Of a DNA stretch of 64,000 nucleotides, positions 15,771 through 27,264 are shown in pieces. A program made the translations under genes and the position numbers. Location: positions 186,001 through 250,000 of the forward strand of contig NZ_RBAN01000004.1 in NCBI RefSeq assembly GCF_003626655.1. The letters run 5' to 3'. Position 1 is the first letter of the stretch. Every line of letters begins with the position of its first letter. Under the pieces are notes generated by a model. It had not been told where the DNA came from, did not search any database, and was given only the letters and a program-made list of their open reading frames with translations. The stretch comes from Micromonospora costi (GTDB lineage Bacteria; Actinomycetota; Actinomycetes; Mycobacteriales; Micromonosporaceae).

Positions 15771-17827
15771 ACGAGCTGGTACGGATCCTGGACGGCAACA
15801 ACTTCGTGCTGAGCGACGGCAACGGCGACATCGACGCCGGACCGCGCGGCGCGTGCGGGTTCTTCGAGATGGACACCCGGTTCCTGTCGCAGTGGCGCCT
15901 CACGGTCAACGGCGAGCGGCTGAACGCGCTCGCGGTCGACGACCCGCACCACTTCGAGATGCGCTTCTTCCTGGTCCCGGGCAAGCCCACCCACTACGTC
16001 GACGCCACCGTGTCGGTCATCCGCGAACGGTGCATCGCCGGCACGGGCTTCGAGGAACGGTTGACGGTGCTCAACCACGCCGACCGGGAGGTCGACTTCA
16101 CGGTCCGGCTGGCCGCCGACAGCGACTTCTCCCCGGTGTACTCGATCATCGCCAAACCGATGGAGCGGCCGGGACAGATCTACCGGCGTGTGGAGGAGGG
16201 CCGCCTGCGGCTCGGCTACCGCCGGGAGAAGTTCCGGCGCGAGACCGTCATCGCGACGAGCGAACCGGCCCGGATCGACGAGTACGGCCTCACGTACGAC
16301 ATCCGGATCGGGCCGCACCAGCGGTGGATGACGACGCTGCGGGTCGACGGGCTGGTGCTCCGCCCGGACGGCGAGGACGTACGGGAGCACATCAGTCCCC
16401 ACCGCACGCGCACCGCCGGGCAGCTCCGCGTCGAGCTGGACCGGTGGCTGGCCAGGGCGCCGCAGCTGACGTGCGACTGGGAGGCGCTGGCGATCACCTA
16501 CCGGCGGAGCCTTGTCGACCTCGCGGGGCTGCGGTTCGCCCCGCTGGCCCTGCCGGACGACCCGATGCCCGCGGCCGGTCTGCCGTGGGCGGCGACCGTC
16601 ACCGGGCGGGACAGCCTGCTGTGCAGCCTCCAGGCGCTGCACGTCGCCCCGGAACTCGCCCACGCCACCCTGCGGGTGCTCGGCATCGGCCAGGGCGCCA
16701 ACCTCGACGACTTCCGGGACGAGGAGCCGGGCAAGATCCTGCGACAGTTCCGGTACGGCGAGCTGAGCGCGTTCGAGGAACGGCCGGAGTCGCCGTACTA
16801 CGGCAGCGCCGACACCACTCCGCTCTTCGTGATCCTGCTCGACGAGTACGAGCGGTGGACGGGTGACGCAGCGCTGGTGACCGAGCTCGAGGAGCAGACC
16901 CGGGCGGCGCTGGCGTGGATCGACGAGTACGGCGACATCATGGGCGACGGCTACCTGTGGTACCGGAGCCGCAACGGAGCGTCCGGCCTGGTCAACCAGG
17001 GCTGGAAGGACTCTCCGGACGCCATCTCCTACCGCGACGGCACGCTGCCCGGGCTGCCCCGTGCCACCTGCGAGCTGCAGGGCTACGCGTACGACGCGAA
17101 GGTCCGCGGGGCCCGCCTGGCCCGCGAGTTCTGGAACGACCCCGCCTACGCCGACCGCCTCGAACGGGAGGCCGCGGCCCTCAGACAGCGCTTCAACCGG
17201 GACTTCTGGATAGACGACGGCGAGTACTTCGCGCTGGCCCTGGAGGCCGACGGGCGGCAGGTCGACGCGCTGAGCTCGAACATCGGCCACCTGCTGTGGA
17301 GCGGCATCGTCGACGAGTCACGCGCCGACCGGATCGTCGCCCACCTGCTCGGCCCGCGGCTGTTCTCCGGCTGGGGCGTACGCACGCTGGCCAAGGGCGA
17401 GGGCCGCTACAACCCGCTCGGTTACCACGTGGGCACCGTCTGGCCGTTCGACAACTCCCTCATCGCCTGGGGCCTGCGCCGCTACGGCTACGCCCGCGAG
17501 GCCGGCATACTCGCCGAGGCGATGCTCGACGCCGCGCACTACTTCGACGGCCGGCTCCCGGAGTCGTTCGCCGGCTACGACCGCGACGTCACCCGCTTTC
17601 CGGTCAGCTATCCCACCGCGAACAGCCCCCACGCGGTGACCACCGCGGCGCCGTTCCTGCTGCTGCGCGTCCTGCTCGGCCTGCAGCCGTTGGGGGACAA
17701 CCTGGTGATCATGCCGTCGTTGCCGGCCCGGTTCGGCCGGATCGAGCTGCTGGACATCCCCGGCCGGTGGGGTCGGCGCGACGCCATCGGCAACGCGCAC
17801 GGCCAACGCGCCAGCGCGTCACGCTGA
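15767..17827 (+). CDS. Glycogen-debranching-like amylo-alpha-1,6-glucosidase
   Basis: A 686-residue cytoplasmic protein in two parts. Residues 1-230 match the N-terminal beta-sandwich of bacterial debranching-type proteins (LVRILDGNNFVLSDGNGDI, GFFEMDTRFLSQW, ERLTVLNHADREVDF). Residues 240-670 form an alpha/alpha-barrel as in GH15/GH63-type glucosidases, with landmarks GLPWAATVTGRDSL, NQGWKDSPDAI and the late block KGEGRYNPLGYHVGTVWPFDNSLIA. It probably trims alpha-1,6 branches or related alpha-glucans. Start ATG 15767 overlaps the SCP2-like stop by 4 nt. Confidence 0.88.
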   Translation: MNELVRILDGNNFVLSDGNGDIDAGPRGACGFFEMDTRFLSQWRLTVNGERLNALAVDDPHHFEMRFFLVPGKPTHYVDATVSVIRERCIAGTGFEERLTVLNHADREVDFTVRLAADSDFSPVYSIIAKPMERPGQIYRRVEEGRLRLGYRREKFRRETVIATSEPARIDEYGLTYDIRIGPHQRWMTTLRVDGLVLRPDGEDVREHISPHRTRTAGQLRVELDRWLARAPQLTCDWEALAITYRRSLVDLAGLRFAPLALPDDPMPAAGLPWAATVTGRDSLLCSLQALHVAPELAHATLRVLGIGQGANLDDFRDEEPGKILRQFRYGELSAFEERPESPYYGSADTTPLFVILLDEYERWTGDAALVTELEEQTRAALAWIDEYGDIMGDGYLWYRSRNGASGLVNQGWKDSPDAISYRDGTLPGLPRATCELQGYAYDAKVRGARLAREFWNDPAYADRLEREAAALRQRFNRDFWIDDGEYFALALEADGRQVDALSSNIGHLLWSGIVDESRADRIVAHLLGPRLFSGWGVRTLAKGEGRYNPLGYHVGTVWPFDNSLIAWGLRRYGYAREAGILAEAMLDAAHYFDGRLPESFAGYDRDVTRFPVSYPTANSPHAVTTAAPFLLLRVLLGLQPLGDNLVIMPSLPARFGRIELLDIPGRWGRRDAIGNAHGQRASASR

Positions 17828-17856
17828 CCCGATCGACCGGCATGGTCCACACCAGA

Positions 17857-17905
17857 TCGCCGATGTGGCGGTGTCCCGGACGCGCGGACACCGCCACATC
17901 GGCGA
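17857..17905. repeat. Long intergenic inverted repeat, family A copy 1
   Basis: Perfect 20-bp arms (17857-17876 and 17886-17905) with the arm TCGCCGATGTGGCGGTGTCC enclose a 9-nt loop. It lies between the convergent debranching-enzyme and discoidin-protein genes, so it can act as a bidirectional terminator. The same core recurs at 34745-34803, which marks a dispersed repeat family. Confidence 0.85.
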
Positions 17906-17948
17906 AACGGAGTCGATCAACCATCGGCCCCGGCGAGGCCGCCCACCG

Positions 17949-20585
<2,637 letters not shown>

Positions 20586-20688
20586 GACTGTGCCTGTCGA
20601 TAGGGGGCTGCGGACACCGGGCGACGGGAAGGGTTCCGGACGCGACCGCGGACGCCGGTGGTGGTCTGCCGGGTGGCGTCGCGGCGCG

Positions 20689-20700
20689 GAGAGCGCTCTC
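20689..20700. promoter_or_regulatory. LacI/CebR-type operator of the discoidin-protein gene
   Basis: GAGAGCGCTCTC is a perfect 12-bp palindrome with the central CG typical of LacI-family sites. It lies just downstream of the -10, over the likely transcription start, where a bound repressor would block initiation. The same core is found at 27995-28008 before the GH16 gene. Confidence 0.6.
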
Positions 20701-20706
20701 GATGGA

Positions 20707-20735
20707 GTGTTACGGCGGGGTTGCGGCGGCGTCAA
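20707..20735 (-). promoter_or_regulatory. Promoter of the discoidin-protein gene
   Basis: On the minus strand TTGACG (20730-20735) and TAACAC (20707-20712) are separated by 17 nt, an almost consensus sigma-70-type promoter. The 5' UTR would be about 115 nt and begins inside the LacI-type operator. Confidence 0.6.
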
Positions 20736-20746
20736 GACATCGATCT

Positions 20747-20759
20747 ATAACACTGTTAT
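20747..20759. promoter_or_regulatory. AT-rich dyad upstream of the same promoter
   Basis: ATAACACTGTTAT is a perfect 6+1+6 palindrome 12 nt upstream of the -35 element, AT-rich in a GC-rich genome. It could be a second regulator or activator site. The rest of the gap 20586-21053 holds only the elements listed here and the repeat at 20862-20956. Confidence 0.35.
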
Positions 20760-20861
20760 TTATCCTGAAACTGCGCTTTAGGCGTTTTGCCCATCCACGG
20801 GTTCCCCGCCTCGACCGCCGCCGGTGCCCGCCGACGGCCGGTTGGAGGATGACCGCCGCCC

Positions 20862-20956
20862 CTGTCGAGCTGCCCCATTTCCGGGACCGCGCGGATGGCA
20901 GCACCGCCACTCTCGGACGGCGTGCGGGCCGCCCCACATCTGGGGCAGCTCGACAG
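20862..20956. repeat. Intergenic inverted repeat with 63-nt interior (family E)
   Basis: Perfect 16-bp arms, CTGTCGAGCTGCCCCA at 20862-20877 and its complement at 20941-20956, enclose 63 nt. It lies between the 3' end of the ROK gene and the promoter of the discoidin gene. The design resembles the other intergenic palindromes here, but this arm sequence occurs once. Confidence 0.65.
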
Positions 20957-21053
20957 CGCCGCGGGACAACCCGGCCCGCATAACGGCACGTGCCGCGCCC
21001 GGCCCTTGCCGTGACGAACCGGGCGGCGGACCCGGCCGGGACCGCTGGGCGCG

Positions 21054-22253
21054 TCAGCGGCGTACGCCGCCGTCGGCCAGGAACCGGGCGATCGGCAGCG
21101 TGGCGGCACCCAACGCGACGGCGTCCACGCCGAGGCGGCACAGCTCGATCGAGGCCTGCTCGTACGGCTGGCGCAGCGCCTGCCGGCCGGCCGCCTCCCG
21201 CACGGCCGGCAGCAGGTCGGCGAGGGCCATCGCCGCCCAGCCGCCCAGCACCACCCGCTCGGGGTTGAACAGGTTGATGAGGTTCGCGACCCCCGCGCCG
21301 AGGTAGGCGGCCGTGTCGTCGAGCACCTGCCGGGCCGTGGCGGAGGTGGCCGCGTCGTCGATCAGGGCGTTGAGCTGGGACTCCTCGTCCTCGCCGGGCA
21401 CCGGGCGACCCCGACGGGCCTCCCGGTAGCGTTCGATGATCGCCTCCGCGCCGACGTACGCCTCGAGGCAGCCCAGGGCGCCGCAGCGGCACGGCCGCCC
21501 CCCGTACACCAGGGTGGTGTGCCCCCACTCCCCCGCGCTGCTGGACGCCCCGCGGTAGGTGACGCCGCCGGTCACCACCGCCGCGCCGACGCCGGAGCCG
21601 ACCAGGGCGAAGACGGCGTGCCGGGCGCCCCGACCGGCGCCGAACCACATCTCGGCCTGGCCGAGCGTCTTCGCGCCGTTGTCGATGTGCAGGGGCAGGT
21701 CGGTGCCGGCGGCGATCAGGCGCTCCAGCGGCACCCGGTCCCAGCCGAGGGCCTGGGCGTGCACCACGGCGTGCTCGCCCTGCGAGACCACGCCGGAGAC
21801 ACCGATACCGACACCGAGCACGTCGGCGGGCGCGACCCCGGCCGCGCCGGTCACCGCGTCGATCCCGGCGAGCACGTGCCCGGCGACCTCGGCCGGCTCG
21901 GTGCGGGCCGGGTCGAGCGGGTACTCGACGCTGGCGAGCAGGGTCATCGCGAAGTCGAACAGCTCGACCCGGACCCGGGTCTCGCCGACGTCGACGCCGA
22001 CCAGGAACGCGAAGCGGGGCGCGATCCGCAGCATCATGCTGGGCCGACCGCCGTCGGACTCGGCGGCGCCGGCCTCGGCCACGAGGCCCTCCTCGATCAG
22101 GTCGCTCACCACGTTGCTGACCGCCGGCTGGCTCAGGCCGGTGCTGCGGACCAGGTCCTGCCGGGTCAGCGGACCGTCGAGGAAGAGCTTGGTCAGCAGG
22201 GCGGCCCGGTTGCGCAGCCGCACGCTCCGGTTGGTGGCTCGCGCCAGCTCCAC
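21054..22253 (-). CDS. ROK-family transcriptional repressor
   Basis: A 399-residue protein starting at GTG 22253. Residues 15-75 are a winged helix (DGPLTRQDLVRSTGLSQPAV). The ROK ATPase-like fold follows (FLVGVDVGETRVRVELFDF, GIGVSGVVS, HIDNGAKTLGQAEMWFGAGR, VGSGVGAAVVTGG). The zinc-binding loop is PCRCGALGCLEAYVG. Such proteins repress sugar genes and respond to the sugar or its phosphate. It is divergent from a sugar ABC operon and probably binds the dyad in that operon's promoter. Confidence 0.92.
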   Translation of the reverse strand: MELARATNRSVRLRNRAALLTKLFLDGPLTRQDLVRSTGLSQPAVSNVVSDLIEEGLVAEAGAAESDGGRPSMMLRIAPRFAFLVGVDVGETRVRVELFDFAMTLLASVEYPLDPARTEPAEVAGHVLAGIDAVTGAAGVAPADVLGVGIGVSGVVSQGEHAVVHAQALGWDRVPLERLIAAGTDLPLHIDNGAKTLGQAEMWFGAGRGARHAVFALVGSGVGAAVVTGGVTYRGASSSAGEWGHTTLVYGGRPCRCGALGCLEAYVGAEAIIERYREARRGRPVPGEDEESQLNALIDDAATSATARQVLDDTAAYLGAGVANLINLFNPERVVLGGWAAMALADLLPAVREAAGRQALRQPYEQASIELCRLGVDAVALGAATLPIARFLADGGVRR

Positions 22254-22304
22254 TGGTCACCTCGATCCTGTCGGTCGTCCGGAGCGACTGTACGGCTCCC
22301 GTGC

Positions 22305-22344
22305 TTGACGACCCACTGCACAACCACTTTAATGACGACATTAA
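22305..22344 (+). promoter_or_regulatory. Promoter and operator of the sugar ABC operon
   Basis: TTGACG (22305-22310) and TTTAAT (22328-22333) are 17 nt apart. Overlapping the -10 is the dyad TTAATGACGACATTAA (22329-22344), with 6-bp arms around ACGA. A repressor there would block the promoter, and the divergent ROK protein is the obvious candidate. Confidence 0.6.
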
Positions 22345-22492
22345 TTAAGCCGTGATGTAACTCTCGGGAAACGCCGTCGGCTCCCCGCCGGCGCCACCCG
22401 GAACCCGTCCGCACCGGCCGGTCCCCGTCGCCCCCACAGCGCACGACGGACGACCCGGCCGGGCCCCCACCACTGCACCGGAAGGGCTGATC

Positions 22493-23794
22493 GTGTCGAC
22501 GAGACGACACCTCGGTATATTCGCCGCCGCCGTCCTGGCGGCCGCCTCGCTGACCGCCTGCGGCGGCTCCGGCGACGACTCCGGCGGGTCGGGCAAGACC
22601 CTCACCTACTGGGCCAGTAACCAGGGCGCCAGCCTGGAGGCCGACAAGACCATCCTCCAGCCGGAGCTGGACAAGTTCGAGAAGCAGACCGGCATCAAGG
22701 TCAACCTCGAGGTCGTCCCCTGGTCCGACCTGCTCAACCGGCTCCTCGCCGCGGCCACCTCGGGCCAGGGCCCGGACGTGGTGAACATCGGCAACACCTG
22801 GTCGGCGTCGCTGCAGGCGACCGGGGCGCTCGTCGAGTTCGACGACGCCACGCTCCAGGCCGTCGGCGGCAAGGACCGCTTCGTGCCCGCCGCGCTCGCC
22901 GCCGCCGGGGCGCCCGGCAAGCCGCCGGCCGCCGTGCCGATCTACAGCCTCGCGTACGCGCTCTACTACAACAAGAAGGCGTTCGCCGACGCCGGCATCA
23001 CCGCCCCGCCGACCACCTGGGAGCAGCTCGCCGAGTACGGCAAGAAGCTCAGCACCGGCGGCAAGTGGGGGCTGGCCGTCGAGGGCGCCAACCCGTCCGA
23101 GAACGCCCACCACGCCTTCACGTTCAGCCAGCAGTACGGCGGTGAGTGGTTCGACTCGTCCGGCAAGCCGACCTTCGACACCCCGCAGAACGTCGCGGCG
23201 GTCAAGCGGTACGTCGACTTCATGGCCACCGACAAGATCACCAACCCGAGCAACGCCGAGTACGCGCAGAACCAGTCGGTCTCCGACTTCGCCAACGGCA
23301 AGGCCGCGATGCTGCTCTGGCAGGCCGCCGGCTCGAACCTGAAGACCCAGAACATGCCGGCCGACGCGTACGGGATCGCCCCCGTGCCGTTCCTCGGCGC
23401 CCCGCCGGCCGGTGGCAAGAAGGTCAACAGCATGGTCGCCGGCATCAACATGGCGGTCTTCAAGCACACCAAGAACCGGGACGCCGCGCTGAGCTTCGTG
23501 AAGTTCATGACCAGCGACGAGGAGCAGACCATCCTCAACAAGACGTACGGCTCGCTGCCCGCGGTGAAGACCGCCGGCTCCGACCCGGCGTTCAGCGCCC
23601 CGGAGCAGAAGGTCCTCCAGGAGACGCTGTCCACCACCGCGGCCCCGCTGCCGCAGGTGCCGGACGAGAGCACCTTCGAGACCCTCGTCGGCACCGCCAT
23701 CAAGGAGCTGTTCGCCGACGCGGCCAGCGGCAAGCCGGTCACCGAGGACTCGGTGAAGCAGAAGCTGACCGACGCGCAGCAGAAGATGCGCTGA
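22493..23794 (+). CDS. Sugar ABC transporter substrate-binding lipoprotein
   Basis: A 433-residue family-1 solute-binding protein. Start GTG 22493 has GAAGGG 7 nt upstream. The signal peptide ends in the lipobox LTAC, so Cys24 is lipidated. The mature protein has the usual marks: TLTYWASNQG, KVNLEVVPWSDLLNRLLAAATSGQGPDVV, GKAAMLLWQA. A strong stem-loop follows the gene, a common way to protect the binding-protein message over that of the permeases. Given the GH1 glucosidase at the end of the operon, the ligand is probably a beta-linked gluco-oligosaccharide such as cellobiose. Confidence 0.93.
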   Translation: MSTRRHLGIFAAAVLAAASLTACGGSGDDSGGSGKTLTYWASNQGASLEADKTILQPELDKFEKQTGIKVNLEVVPWSDLLNRLLAAATSGQGPDVVNIGNTWSASLQATGALVEFDDATLQAVGGKDRFVPAALAAAGAPGKPPAAVPIYSLAYALYYNKKAFADAGITAPPTTWEQLAEYGKKLSTGGKWGLAVEGANPSENAHHAFTFSQQYGGEWFDSSGKPTFDTPQNVAAVKRYVDFMATDKITNPSNAEYAQNQSVSDFANGKAAMLLWQAAGSNLKTQNMPADAYGIAPVPFLGAPPAGGKKVNSMVAGINMAVFKHTKNRDAALSFVKFMTSDEEQTILNKTYGSLPAVKTAGSDPAFSAPEQKVLQETLSTTAAPLPQVPDESTFETLVGTAIKELFADAASGKPVTEDSVKQKLTDAQQKMR

Positions 23795-23807
23795 CCCCGG
23801 CGTCACC

Positions 23808-23849
23808 GGTGGCCGTGGCAGGGCGCCCTACCGCCCTGCCACGGCCACC
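23808..23849 (+). other. Intercistronic 18-bp stem-loop after the binding-protein gene
   Basis: Perfect 18-bp arms (23808-23825 and 23832-23849; arm GGTGGCCGTGGCAGGGCG) enclose a 6-nt loop in the 74-nt gap before the first permease. There is no T-run. It probably stabilises the upstream message or partly terminates, giving more binding protein than permease. Confidence 0.75.
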
Positions 23850-23868
23850 ACCTGGCGAGAGGACCCTG

Positions 23869-24867
23869 ATGGCAACCAGCACCACCGCGCCGGGCCCGGC
23901 CCGCCCCGACCGGCGCGACCCCGGAGCCGGATCACCGGCGTCGGGATCCGCCCGGCGGCCCCGCCGCCCGCGGCGCTCACTCCTGCCGTACCTGCTGCTC
24001 GTTCCGGCCATCGTGCTGGAGCTGGCCATCCACGTGATCCCGATGGTCGTCGGGGTCTGGATGAGCCTGCTGGAGCTGACCCAGTTCCACATCCGGGACT
24101 GGTCCACCGCGCCCTTCGTCGGGCTGGAGAACTACCGGGCGACCCTCGACTTCAACAGCGCGGCCGGCCGCGAACTACTGCACTCGTTCTGGGTCACCCT
24201 GGTCTACACCCTGCTCTCGGTGGGGCTGGCCTGGCTGCTCGGCATGGCCGGCGCCGTCGTGCTGCAACGCCCGTTCCGGGGCCGCGCGATCCTGCGGGCG
24301 CTCTTCCTCACCCCGTACGCGCTGCCGGTCTACACCGCCGTGATCACCTGGAGCTTCCTGCTCCAGCGCGACACCGGCCTGGTCAACCACGTCCTGGTCG
24401 ACCAGCTCGGACTGTTGGACCAGCGGCCGTTCTGGCTGATCGGCGACAACAGCTTCTGGTCGCTGCTGGTGGTGTCGGTCTGGCGGAACTGGCCGTTCGC
24501 GTTCCTCTGCCTGATGGCCGGGCTGCAGAACGTCCCCGGGGAGATGTACGAGGCGGCGGCGATCGACGGCGCCGGGTTCTGGCGGCGGCTGCGCTCGGTC
24601 ACCCTGCCCATGCTGCGGCCGGTGAACCTGGTCCTGCTGCTGGTGCTCTTCCTGTGGACCTTCAACGACTTCAACACGCCGTTCGTGCTCTTCGGCGGCT
24701 CCGCCCCCGAACAGGCCGACCTGATCTCCATCCACATCTACCGCAGCTCGTTCAAGACCTGGGACTTCGGTTCCGGTTCGGCGATGTCGGTGGCGCTGCT
24801 GCTGTTCCTGCTGGTCGTCTCGGCCGGCTACCTGCTGATCACCAACCGCCGGAGGGACCATGCGTGA
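23869..24867 (+). CDS. Sugar ABC transporter permease (MalF type)
   Basis: A 332-residue inner-membrane protein with a basic Pro/Arg-rich N-terminus of about 40 residues and six predicted helices from LLPYLLLVPAIVLELAI onward. The EAA loop that contacts the ATPase reads YEAAAIDGAGFWRRLRSVTLPML. Start ATG 23869 follows GAGAGGA. It overlaps the next permease by 8 nt. No ATPase gene is in the operon, as is usual for actinobacterial sugar transporters that share one MsiK-type ATPase. Confidence 0.93.
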   Translation: MATSTTAPGPARPDRRDPGAGSPASGSARRPRRPRRSLLPYLLLVPAIVLELAIHVIPMVVGVWMSLLELTQFHIRDWSTAPFVGLENYRATLDFNSAAGRELLHSFWVTLVYTLLSVGLAWLLGMAGAVVLQRPFRGRAILRALFLTPYALPVYTAVITWSFLLQRDTGLVNHVLVDQLGLLDQRPFWLIGDNSFWSLLVVSVWRNWPFAFLCLMAGLQNVPGEMYEAAAIDGAGFWRRLRSVTLPMLRPVNLVLLLVLFLWTFNDFNTPFVLFGGSAPEQADLISIHIYRSSFKTWDFGSGSAMSVALLLFLLVVSAGYLLITNRRRDHA

Positions 24868-25699
24868 GACCACCGGTGAGCGGTGGGGCCGGCGGATCGT
24901 GCTGACCCTGCTCACCCTCTTCGTCGTCATACCGCTCTACGTGATGATCACCTCGGCGGCCAAGCCGTTGCAGGACGTGCAGAACGGCTTCACCTGGTGG
25001 CCCAGCCGGCCGACCCTGCAGCCGTTCGTCGACATGTGGAGCACCGTGCCGCTGGCCCGCTACCTGGTGAACAGCCTGGTCGTGTCGAGCATCGCCGCGG
25101 TCTGCTCGGTGGCGGTGGCGATCTTCGCCGCGTTCGCCGTGAGCCGGTACCGGTTCCGTGGCCGCGGGGTGTTCTCGGTGACCGTGCTGTCCACCCAGAT
25201 GTTCCCGGGCATCCTGTTCCTGCTGCCGCTGTTCCTCATCTACGTCAACCTGGGCAACGCCACCGGCATCGAGCTGTACGCGAGCCGTCTCGGCCTGGTC
25301 ATCACGTACCTGACCTTCTCGCTGCCGTTCTCGATCTGGATGCTGGTCGGCTACTTCGACTCGATCCCGCGCGGCCTCGACGAGGCGGCCCAGGTCGACG
25401 GCGCCGGGCCGCTGCGCACCCTGTTCCGGGTGATCCTGCCAGCGGCCGTGCCGGGCGTCGTCGCGGTCACCGTGTACGCCTTCATGACCGCCTGGGGCGA
25501 GGTGCTCTTCGCCTCGGTCATGACCGACGAGGGCAGCCGCACCCTGGCCGTCGGCCTCCAGGGCTACTCGACCCAGTTCAACGTCTACTGGAACCAGGTG
25601 ATGGCCGCCTCGCTCGTGGTCAGCGTGCCCGTCGTCGCCGGCTTCCTGGCGCTCCAGCGCTACTTCGTGGCCGGCCTCACCGCCGGCGCGGTCAAGTGA
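24860..25699 (+). CDS. Sugar ABC transporter permease (MalG type)
   Basis: A 279-residue permease with six predicted helices beginning at IVLTLLTLFVVIPLYVMI. The EAA loop is LDEAAQVDGAGPLRTLFRVILPAAVPG. It pairs with the MalF-type permease, with which it overlaps by 8 nt, so expression is translationally coupled. It completes the transmembrane channel for the sugar taken up by the lipoprotein encoded upstream. Confidence 0.93.
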   Translation: MRETTGERWGRRIVLTLLTLFVVIPLYVMITSAAKPLQDVQNGFTWWPSRPTLQPFVDMWSTVPLARYLVNSLVVSSIAAVCSVAVAIFAAFAVSRYRFRGRGVFSVTVLSTQMFPGILFLLPLFLIYVNLGNATGIELYASRLGLVITYLTFSLPFSIWMLVGYFDSIPRGLDEAAQVDGAGPLRTLFRVILPAAVPGVVAVTVYAFMTAWGEVLFASVMTDEGSRTLAVGLQGYSTQFNVYWNQVMAASLVVSVPVVAGFLALQRYFVAGLTAGAVK

Positions 25700-25728
25700 G
25701 CACAACCATCGCAGAGGAGAACCATCCC

Positions 25729-27105
25729 GTGCCGGACCTGTCCAAGCTGCCGCCCGACTTCCTCTGGGGCGTCGCCACCGCGGCGTACCAGATCGAGGGC
25801 GCCGTCGACGTCGACGGCCGGGCCCCGTCCATCTGGGACACCTTCTCGGCGACCCCCGGCAACGTCGACAACGGCGACACCGGCGCGGTCGCCTGCGACC
25901 ACTACCACCGCTGGCCGGAGGACGTGGGGCTGATGCGCCAGCTCGGCGTCGACGCGTACCGGTTCTCGGTGGCCTGGCCGCGGGTGCTGCCCGAGGGCGT
26001 CGGGCAGGTCAACAGCGCGGGCCTCGACTTCTACGACCGGCTGGTCGACCGGCTGCTCGCCGAGGGCATCCGGCCGTTCGTCACCCTGTACCACTGGGAC
26101 CTGCCGCAGGCCCTGCACGACCGGGGCGGCTGGCCGGAGCGGTCCACCGCCGAGGCGTTCGCCGACTACGCGGCGGTCGTCGCCGCCCGCCTCGGCGACC
26201 GGGTGTCCGACTGGAGCACGGTCAACGAGCCGCTCTGCGTGTCCTGGATCGGGCACCTGGAGGGCAAGATGGCCCCGGGCGAGCGGGACCTCACGCGGGC
26301 CGTCCACACCTCGCACCACACGCTGCTCGGGCACGGGCTCGCCACCCGCGCGGTACGGGCCAACGCCGCCCTGCCCGCCTCCGTCGGGCTGGTGCTCAAC
26401 CTCAGCCCGATCGAGGCCGCGAGCGACCGGCCGGAGGACGTGGAGGCGGCCCGGCGCATGGACGGGCACGTCAACCGCTGGTGGCTGGACCCGGTGCACG
26501 GGCGGGGCTACCCGGCCGACATGGTGGCCACGTACGGCGTCGAGCCGCCGGTGCGCGGCGACGACCTGGACGTGATCGCCACCCCCACGGACTTCCTCGG
26601 GGTGAACTACTACTTCCGGCAGCTGGTGGTGGACGACCCGGCCGGCCCGCCACCGTACGCCCGGCAGGTGCCGGTGCCCGGCGCCGTGGAGACGGCGATG
26701 GGCTGGGAGATGTACGCGCCCGGCCTGGAACAGCTGCTGGTCGCGGTGAGCGAGGAGTACCGGCCCGGGAAGATCATCGTCACGGAGAGCGGCTCGGCGT
26801 GGGTGGACGAGGTCACCCCGGAGGGCACCGTGGAGGACAAGGAGCGCACCGACCACCTGGAACAGCACCTGGCGGCGTGCGCGTCCGCGGTGGCGCGCGG
26901 CGTGCCGCTGGCCGGCTACTTCGTCTGGTCCCTGCTCGACAACTTCGAGTGGGCCTACGGCTACGACAAGCGCTTCGGCCTCGTGCACGTGGACTACGCC
27001 ACCCAGCTGCGGACGGTGAAGGCGAGCGGGCACCGCTACGCCGAGCTGATCCGCGCCCACCAGCGGCTCGCCGGCACGGCGGGAACCGCCACGCCGGTGG
27101 GCTGA
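25729..27105 (+). CDS. GH1 beta-glucosidase
   Basis: A 458-residue cytoplasmic family-1 glycosidase. The acid/base Glu is in TVNEP (residue 167) and the nucleophile Glu in VTESGSA (residue 353; the usual motif is TENG, here Ser replaces Asn). Other family marks are FLWGVATAAYQIEGA, FVTLYHWDLPQAL and DNFEWAYGYDKRFGLVHVDY. GTG 25729 has AGAGGAGA 8 nt upstream and is preferred; an in-frame GTG at 25696 overlaps the permease stop and would add 11 residues. It would cleave the imported beta-glucoside. Confidence 0.93.
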   Translation: MPDLSKLPPDFLWGVATAAYQIEGAVDVDGRAPSIWDTFSATPGNVDNGDTGAVACDHYHRWPEDVGLMRQLGVDAYRFSVAWPRVLPEGVGQVNSAGLDFYDRLVDRLLAEGIRPFVTLYHWDLPQALHDRGGWPERSTAEAFADYAAVVAARLGDRVSDWSTVNEPLCVSWIGHLEGKMAPGERDLTRAVHTSHHTLLGHGLATRAVRANAALPASVGLVLNLSPIEAASDRPEDVEAARRMDGHVNRWWLDPVHGRGYPADMVATYGVEPPVRGDDLDVIATPTDFLGVNYYFRQLVVDDPAGPPPYARQVPVPGAVETAMGWEMYAPGLEQLLVAVSEEYRPGKIIVTESGSAWVDEVTPEGTVEDKERTDHLEQHLAACASAVARGVPLAGYFVWSLLDNFEWAYGYDKRFGLVHVDYATQLRTVKASGHRYAELIRAHQRLAGTAGTATPVG

Positions 27106-27129
27106 GAGCGGGCCGACGGGGCCCGGGTT

Positions 27130-27160
27130 CCCTGGGTGTCGCGCCGGGCGGCACCCAGGG
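27130..27160 (+). terminator. Terminator of the sugar operon
   Basis: CCCTGGGTG (27130-27138) pairs with CACCCAGGG (27152-27160) around a 13-nt loop, 25 nt after the GH1 stop. It has no T-run, as is common in actinobacteria. Confidence 0.55.
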
Positions 27161-27252
27161 CCCGACCCGTCCCGGCTGCGGCCGAGGAGGCCGGTGGCAA
27201 GCGGTCGTCCGTCGCGACGGGGGATCGGTCGCGTCGCGTCGGGCCGAGCCGA

Positions 27253-27258
27253 TAACCT
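27253..27258 (+). promoter_or_regulatory. -10 element (TAACCT) for a leaderless gene
   Basis: TAACCT ends 6 nt before the ATG at 27265, and no ribosome binding site is visible. Confidence 0.35.
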
Positions 27259-27264
27259 TCCCCA

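Noticed and set aside
25696..25728. GTG 25696 as start of the GH1 gene
   Set aside because: It overlaps the permease stop but has no ribosome binding site; GTG 25729 has AGAGGAGA at 8 nt and begins at the normal GH1 N-terminus. Kept only as an alternative.
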